From: Diphasiastrum complanatum
Lineage: Eukaryota; Streptophyta; Lycopodiopsida; Lycopodiales; Lycopodiaceae
Length of the DNA stretch: 60,000 bases
Direction: 5' to 3'
Assembly (NCBI GenBank): GCA_029204225.1
Contig: CM055109.1
Coordinates: forward strand, 1,378,673 to 1,438,672
Part shown: one piece after another, positions 55,881-60,000 of the stretch
Layout: each line of letters begins with the position of its first letter
How positions within the stretch are numbered: the first letter of the stretch is position 1
Made by a program: the position numbers and the translations under genes
Notes under the pieces: generated by a model
The model's input: only the letters and a program-made list of their open reading frames with translations
What the model was told of the DNA's origin: nothing
Database searches by the model: none

Positions 55881-57114
55881 CGCAAAACTGCTTGAAACTT
55901 CTGTCGTAGGCTAAAAACAATATGTTGAGGCCAACAGTGATGTCAGAAGTTGAAAATAATGACCTATACTTTTTCCCTTACCAGGCCACTCGTCGCTTTT
56001 CCACCAATTTGAAAGCCAAATCGGCGTCGCCTTCCAAAATGCACTCAGTCGTCAACTCAGACACTTTTTCCACTGCAATCACTCTGTTTTCATGTATTGT
56101 ACTTGCAGGTACAGTTTGGGTGCCCTTCGTTTGGAAGTTATAGCCTTTCGTTTGGGTCAAAACGGGCAAAGGACCCAAAAATAGAGATTTTCTTTGTTTT
56201 TGAACTGTTTCTTCACCTTGAAGAAACTTCACTCTTCACTTGTGAAGGGACCCAACTCCCATTTCAGTATGAAAATTTTTAACGAAATTGAAGGCCCAAT
56301 TGCCCTTCAAACTTTCACAGTCCCTTGACTGGCCATCTAATGGCTTATTCCGATCCAAAGGCTCACACTGCTTTCCAAAAGCATGATCTCAATCATTAAT
56401 CTTCATAGGGACTCATCCTATGGTCCTAGATGCTTTTGTGCATTGATCCACGTGCCTACAAGCACTACTCACTCTGGAACGCTAGGAACCCACCTCTCTC
56501 CACCGCTCGCGATCTGCCTGCGGGCTCTTGCTCCTTCTACATTTTCAAGCTATGGCTCCCTTGAGAATTTTTCAACAATCTCTCTCTCTCTCTGAGTCGC
56601 GGCTGTCCACGGCCACTCCTGATCAGGCTCGCACTGCTAGGGCGCCCTCCTGTGTGCTTTTACAGCTCAGAAAACAGTTTAGAATAGAGAGAAAACTTTG
56701 TTTTTTGGCTTCCAAACCCTGGAACAGAGTTTTTCTCACAGGCCTTGAACTTGGCTTGTTTTTCACAGCTCTCTGGCTGGCCAAATCAATTGCTTTGAGG
56801 TCGCCCTACTACTGGAAAGCTGAAGCTTCACACCGTTTGTCAAATGGTGTTCGATTTATTGCACACTGACTGAAAACACCGAATAGCCTACTTCGAAATT
56901 TCAAAATTCCATTTGCTGAGGTTCTGATTCAGCCGACAACCCTTGTCTCTGAATCCTCACACAGTCTCAAGCTTACCAAGCTTTTGTGTGTTAAACTCTC
57001 TACACCAGTGTTTCTCCTTCCGCTTTCAACCCGCCGTAAACCCCGAACTCTCAGAAGACAGTTCTCTCGAAGCTCTCTTCAATGGCGATGATGTACTGTG
57101 TACACTCCCTGTAT
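55881..57114 (-). other. Element M untranslated leader
   Basis: 1.2 kb between PBS and gag. The frames in it (for example 56528-56869 plus) have no recognised domain. A CTCTCTCTCTCTCTCTGAG tract lies at 56579-56597. I regard it as element leader, though captured sequence cannot be excluded. Confidence 0.6.
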
Positions 57115-57127
57115 GGCTCTGATACCA
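57115..57127 (-). other. Element M primer-binding site
   Basis: The minus strand reads TGGTATCAGAGCC, with no spacer between it and the LTR end AAGT. Confidence 0.93.
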
Positions 57128-57401
57128 ACTTAGAATTTGCTTTGCACAGGAACACAAATCATGCTACACAGTAACACAGACAGTTAACACTCTCCACAAC
57201 AAGCTCACATAGCAGCTGTATTTCTCAAAATAAAATTACACTGTACATATAGTTGTTCACTCAGGCAACCCATGCATGACCCAGGTTGCCGTTGGCGGGA
57301 TGCGTGTTCCGTCGACTTGCCTCGTGGCGAGGCCAACTGATCCTTATCCACAAATAGGACCCAGAGTACAGTAGCACAGTGATTCTACTTTAATTCTAGC
57401 T
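57128..57401 (-). repeat. Element M 5' LTR
   Basis: 274 bp. Plus-strand ends ACTTAGAATT and AATTCTAGCT. It lies between the PBS and the duplicated CAAAG. Confidence 0.93.
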
Positions 57402-57943
57402 CAAAGAACCTCCTTTGTAGTGGTTGTCAAAGCTTTGTACTTGGCCTCGGTTGAAGATAGAGATATAGTTTCTTGTTTTTTTGAAAGCCATGAAACCACA
57501 CCTTCTCCTATGAAAGTTGAATAGGCACTTGTTGATTTCCTATCCCTCTTGTCCCCTGCAAAATCTGAATCACTAAATGCATGAAGGTTAATCACATCTC
57601 CTCTATATAGAATCCCAAAATCCAATGTACCCGAGATGTATCTTAGATCCTCTTAGTCTTTTTCCAATGGATATTCAATGGCTTTTGCATGGATTGGCTC
57701 AACCTACATACACTAAAGCTAAGATCTGGTCTAGTTATAGTGATCCACATTAAGGAGCCTATAAGTTGCCTAAACAAAGTGATGTCCATGAAGGATCTTT
57801 CATCATCTTCATTTGGCACTTTTACATCTTGCTCCATTGGTGTGTCAACACTTTTGCATACTTCCATCTTAAACTTCTTCAAAAGACTTTGAGCATAGTT
57901 TACTTGACTGATAAAGATAAAATCAGACCTTCTAAGTACCTCT
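57402..57943 (-). pseudogene. Element B RNase H and reverse transcriptase end
   Basis: 57943-57643: VLRRSDFIFISQVNYAQSLL, KKFKMEVCKSVDTPMEQDVK, LFRQLIGSLMWITITRPDLS. One base is lost or gained near 57640. 57625-57402: MDFGILYRGDVINLHAFSDS, DFAGDKRDRKSTSAYSTFIG (catalytic D), WLSKKQETISLSSTEAKYKA (E present). It ends KEVL at the M insertion site and continues at 51435. Confidence 0.9.
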
Positions 57944-58751
57944 TGTGGAAAAAGTACAAAAAGGACCAAGAGTGGATCCTAATCTGATCCTCAAGAGGGA
58001 TTGGATGTTAGATTTACTTGATCAATCTAGATCAATTCTAGACATAAAATCCAAACAAGAACAATCATTTATTGAAGGTAAATGTACTTGTTGGTTTCAC
58101 ACGTGTGAAACCCTGTCAGGGTACGGACTCCAACCTGAAAATCAAGTACACATTGATAGAACCTCAAAACAATCAAAACAAATGTAGACAAATGGAGAGA
58201 ATCACTCAAAATTGCTTCCAAAACCAAGATTGGTGTCTCACACTGATTATGGCCAAATGTGGCTCTATATATACAATAAGTGGGAGTTCGTGGTACTAAT
58301 CATCCCTTTGATCCCACATGTGTGAAGGTGCTTTGTCATATGATGATTCATCATGCAAAACTGACACTTGGACAAAACCTTCTATTTTGAGCACTTTTGG
58401 TCCATTTTCCTTCTATATGGAGATCTACTTGGAAATCTTCTAGAAGTCAAAATTTGCCTACTTCAGCTTATTCCACACATGTGAGCTGTCCTCTACACAT
58501 GTGATATGACACCTAACCAAAGGATGTGGCTCATGCAATCAATAGATTGATGCCATGTGTCATATGTCTAGAAAACTAGTTTTTGGCCTTTTTAGCCACT
58601 AGAACTTGAATTAAATCATATGTACAACCTATATGATTATGGTACATGACAAGTAAATTATTTTCACACGTGGAAACAGGCTCCACACATGTGTGTTTAT
58701 CTATATACAATACTTTTGGCCTCTACCAAGCTTATTTTTGCATTTTTCACA
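57944..58751 (-). repeat. Solo LTR inserted in element B reverse transcriptase
   Basis: 808 bp from TGTGGAAAAAG to TTTTTCACA, with inverted TGTG(G)AAAA ends and the target duplication CCTCT (57939-57943, 58752-58756). No internal element sequence. A CTATATATAC box at about 58262-58271 fits minus-strand orientation. Removing the LTR and one CCTCT restores the reverse transcriptase frame across LGIEV / LRRSDF. It is related to the A/B LTRs by its ends and CACACGTGTG words but is otherwise diverged. Confidence 0.93.
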
Positions 58752-60000
58752 CCTCTATACCTAAGATGAAGTGAAGACGCCCTAGATCTACCATCTTGAA
58801 CTCTAAGGATAGATCTATCTTGATTTTTTCAATACCATCAGCACTATTTCCAGTAATGATGATGTCATCTACATAAATGAGTAAAAGTACAATACCAACA
58901 TCATTAAACTTAATGTAAAGAGAGGGATCATATTCACTTTGAAAAAAGAAAGTGAAATAAGATAGCAATTTAGTCTTGAATTCCAAGATCTCAAGGCTTG
59001 CTTCAAGCCATAGATGCTTCTTTGGAGATGGCATACTTTGTTCTCCATTTCATGCTTGATGAACCCTTGTGGCTGCTCCATATAGATATCCTCTTCCAAA
59101 AAACCATTCAAGAAAGCATTAGAGAAATCCATTTGACATAGGATCCATCCAAAATGTGATGCAAGTGGAATGATTAGCCTTATTGTGACCATCTTGGCCA
59201 TGGGTGCAAAAGTTTCCTCATAGTCTATCCCTCTCTCTTGAGCATAACATTTTGCAACTAATCTTGCTTTATGTTTGTAAACACTCCCATTTGCATTCAA
59301 CTTAAGCTTGAAGACCCACTTGCATCCTATTACATTCCTTTGAGGTCTCTCAACAAGCAACCAAGTTTCATTCTCAATCAAGGCATCATACTCATCCAAC
59401 ATAGCTTTATACCATTCTTTGGAGTTCAATGCATCTTCAACATTAGATGGTTCTTCAGAACTAGATAAAGCATAAGAAGTGGATGAGATACCCTCAACTT
59501 GCTGTCCTTTGCCTTGATATGTGAGCCTTGATGGCTCCACTTTTGCCCTTGAAGATCTCCTTGGTGTGATAGGTGGGTTTGGTACTTGCTCCTCCATGAG
59601 CTCCTCCTCAAAACCAAGATCTTGCTCCTCGGCCATCTTCTTCTTGATTGTTGGAGCACTTGAGCCTTCTTCAAGCATATGCATATGATGTTCATCAAAG
59701 ATAACATCCCTTGAAACAACAAATTTGTTCAAGGATGGGAGATAGACTTTGTAGCCCTTGCTTGAGCTTGCATATCCAAGCATGATCCCTCTTGTGGAAG
59801 ATGGATCCTCCTTGGTTCTTGTTTTCAATGGCACATGCACATAACATATACACCCAAAAACTTTCAAGTGATTAAGATTGGGTTTCTTTCCATACAACAT
59901 CTCATAAGGAGTTTTGCCTTCAATTGCTTTGCAAGACACCCTATTCATCAAGTAGTTTGCATATACAAGAGACTCACCCCAAAAGCATTTGGGAAAACAA
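58752..60000 (-). pseudogene. Element B integrase end and reverse transcriptase
   Basis: 59951-58869 is one open frame: GKTPYEMLYGKKPNLNHLKV and FGCICYVHVPLK (integrase C-terminus), SSKGYKVYLPSLNKFVVSRD, an acidic linker, [101 protein letters not shown] frameshift near 58990 leads to 59034-58752: VLLLIYVDDIIITGNSADGI (active site) and LGRLHFILGIEV. 59952-60000 continues integrase (FWGESLVYANYL) beyond the window. Confidence 0.92.

Larger units (their letters stand above)
51441..57401 (-). mobile_element. Copia element M, nearly full length, non-TG...CA LTR ends
   Basis: 5961 bp between direct copies of CAAAG (51436-51440, 57402-57406). Two LTRs of exactly 274 bp, about 15 mismatches apart by eye (roughly 5 percent). 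PBS and purine tract adjoin the LTRs exactly. All domains are present in order gag, zinc knuckle, protease, pre-integrase, integrase, reverse transcriptase, RNase H, but with several stops and shifts. It interrupts RNase H of element B; the B frame resumes on the other side. LTRs read AGYTAGAATT...AATTCTAAGT on the coding strand. Confidence 0.93.

Noticed and set aside
56528-56869. 113-codon plus-strand ORF in the leader of element M
   Set aside because: No recognised domain and it lies antisense to the leader between PBS and gag.

Overview
This is nuclear DNA of a land plant. It holds one spliced plant transcription-factor gene (NAC family), many Ty1/Copia LTR retrotransposons whose primer-binding sites match plant initiator-methionine tRNA (TGGTATCAGAGCC), a CACTA/En-Spm transposase relic and a relic of a DUF7869-like family. 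Introns of about 200-340 bp, AT-rich spacers and dense nested retroelements suggest a large, repeat-rich genome. I cannot tell from sequence alone whether it is a seed-free plant, a gymnosperm or an angiosperm.

Layout. 1-2.9 kb: Copia tail, gag-like start, TNP2 (CACTA) transposase relic and a small ORF with a triplicated W...PT motif. 2.9-6.9 kb: an LTR-like repeat (family R1) carrying an internally deleted Copia element (A). 7-13 kb: mosaic of GC-richer repeats (family R2), two more R1 copies flanking a G/T-rich tract and a 25-bp minisatellite with a 125-bp higher-order period. 13-16.3 kb: no gene seen. 16.3-19.1 kb: an RPA1-like OB-fold/zinc-ribbon pseudogene cut by Copia fragments. 21.2-23.2 kb: the NAC gene on the minus strand, the only apparently intact host gene. 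24-30 kb: an (AG)19 microsatellite, a 96-bp duplication shaped like a mini-exon plus intron, R2 repeats, and no clear gene. 30.6-31.9 kb: the DUF7869-like pseudogene. 32.3-60 kb: nested Copia elements.

The nesting in the right half can be read exactly. F (33205-37486, TSD ACACC) sits in G. The LTR of E interrupts the integrase of G, and LTR H interrupts gag of E. I (minus) and J (plus) are head to head. D (plus) is interrupted by B (minus, leaves the window on the right). B is itself interrupted by M (51441-57401, TSD CAAAG) and by a solo LTR (57944-58751, TSD CCTCT). The reading frame of B resumes across both insertions when one TSD copy is removed, which fixes the boundaries to the base. 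M is notable for LTR ends that are not TG...CA.

No retroelement here is intact: every one has stops, frameshifts or domain deletions. The best candidates for something undescribed are the triplicated-motif ORF (2316-2831), the non-canonical LTR termini of M, the 5x25-bp higher-order minisatellite between R1 repeats, and a 25-bp perfect palindrome that replaces part of a reverse transcriptase.
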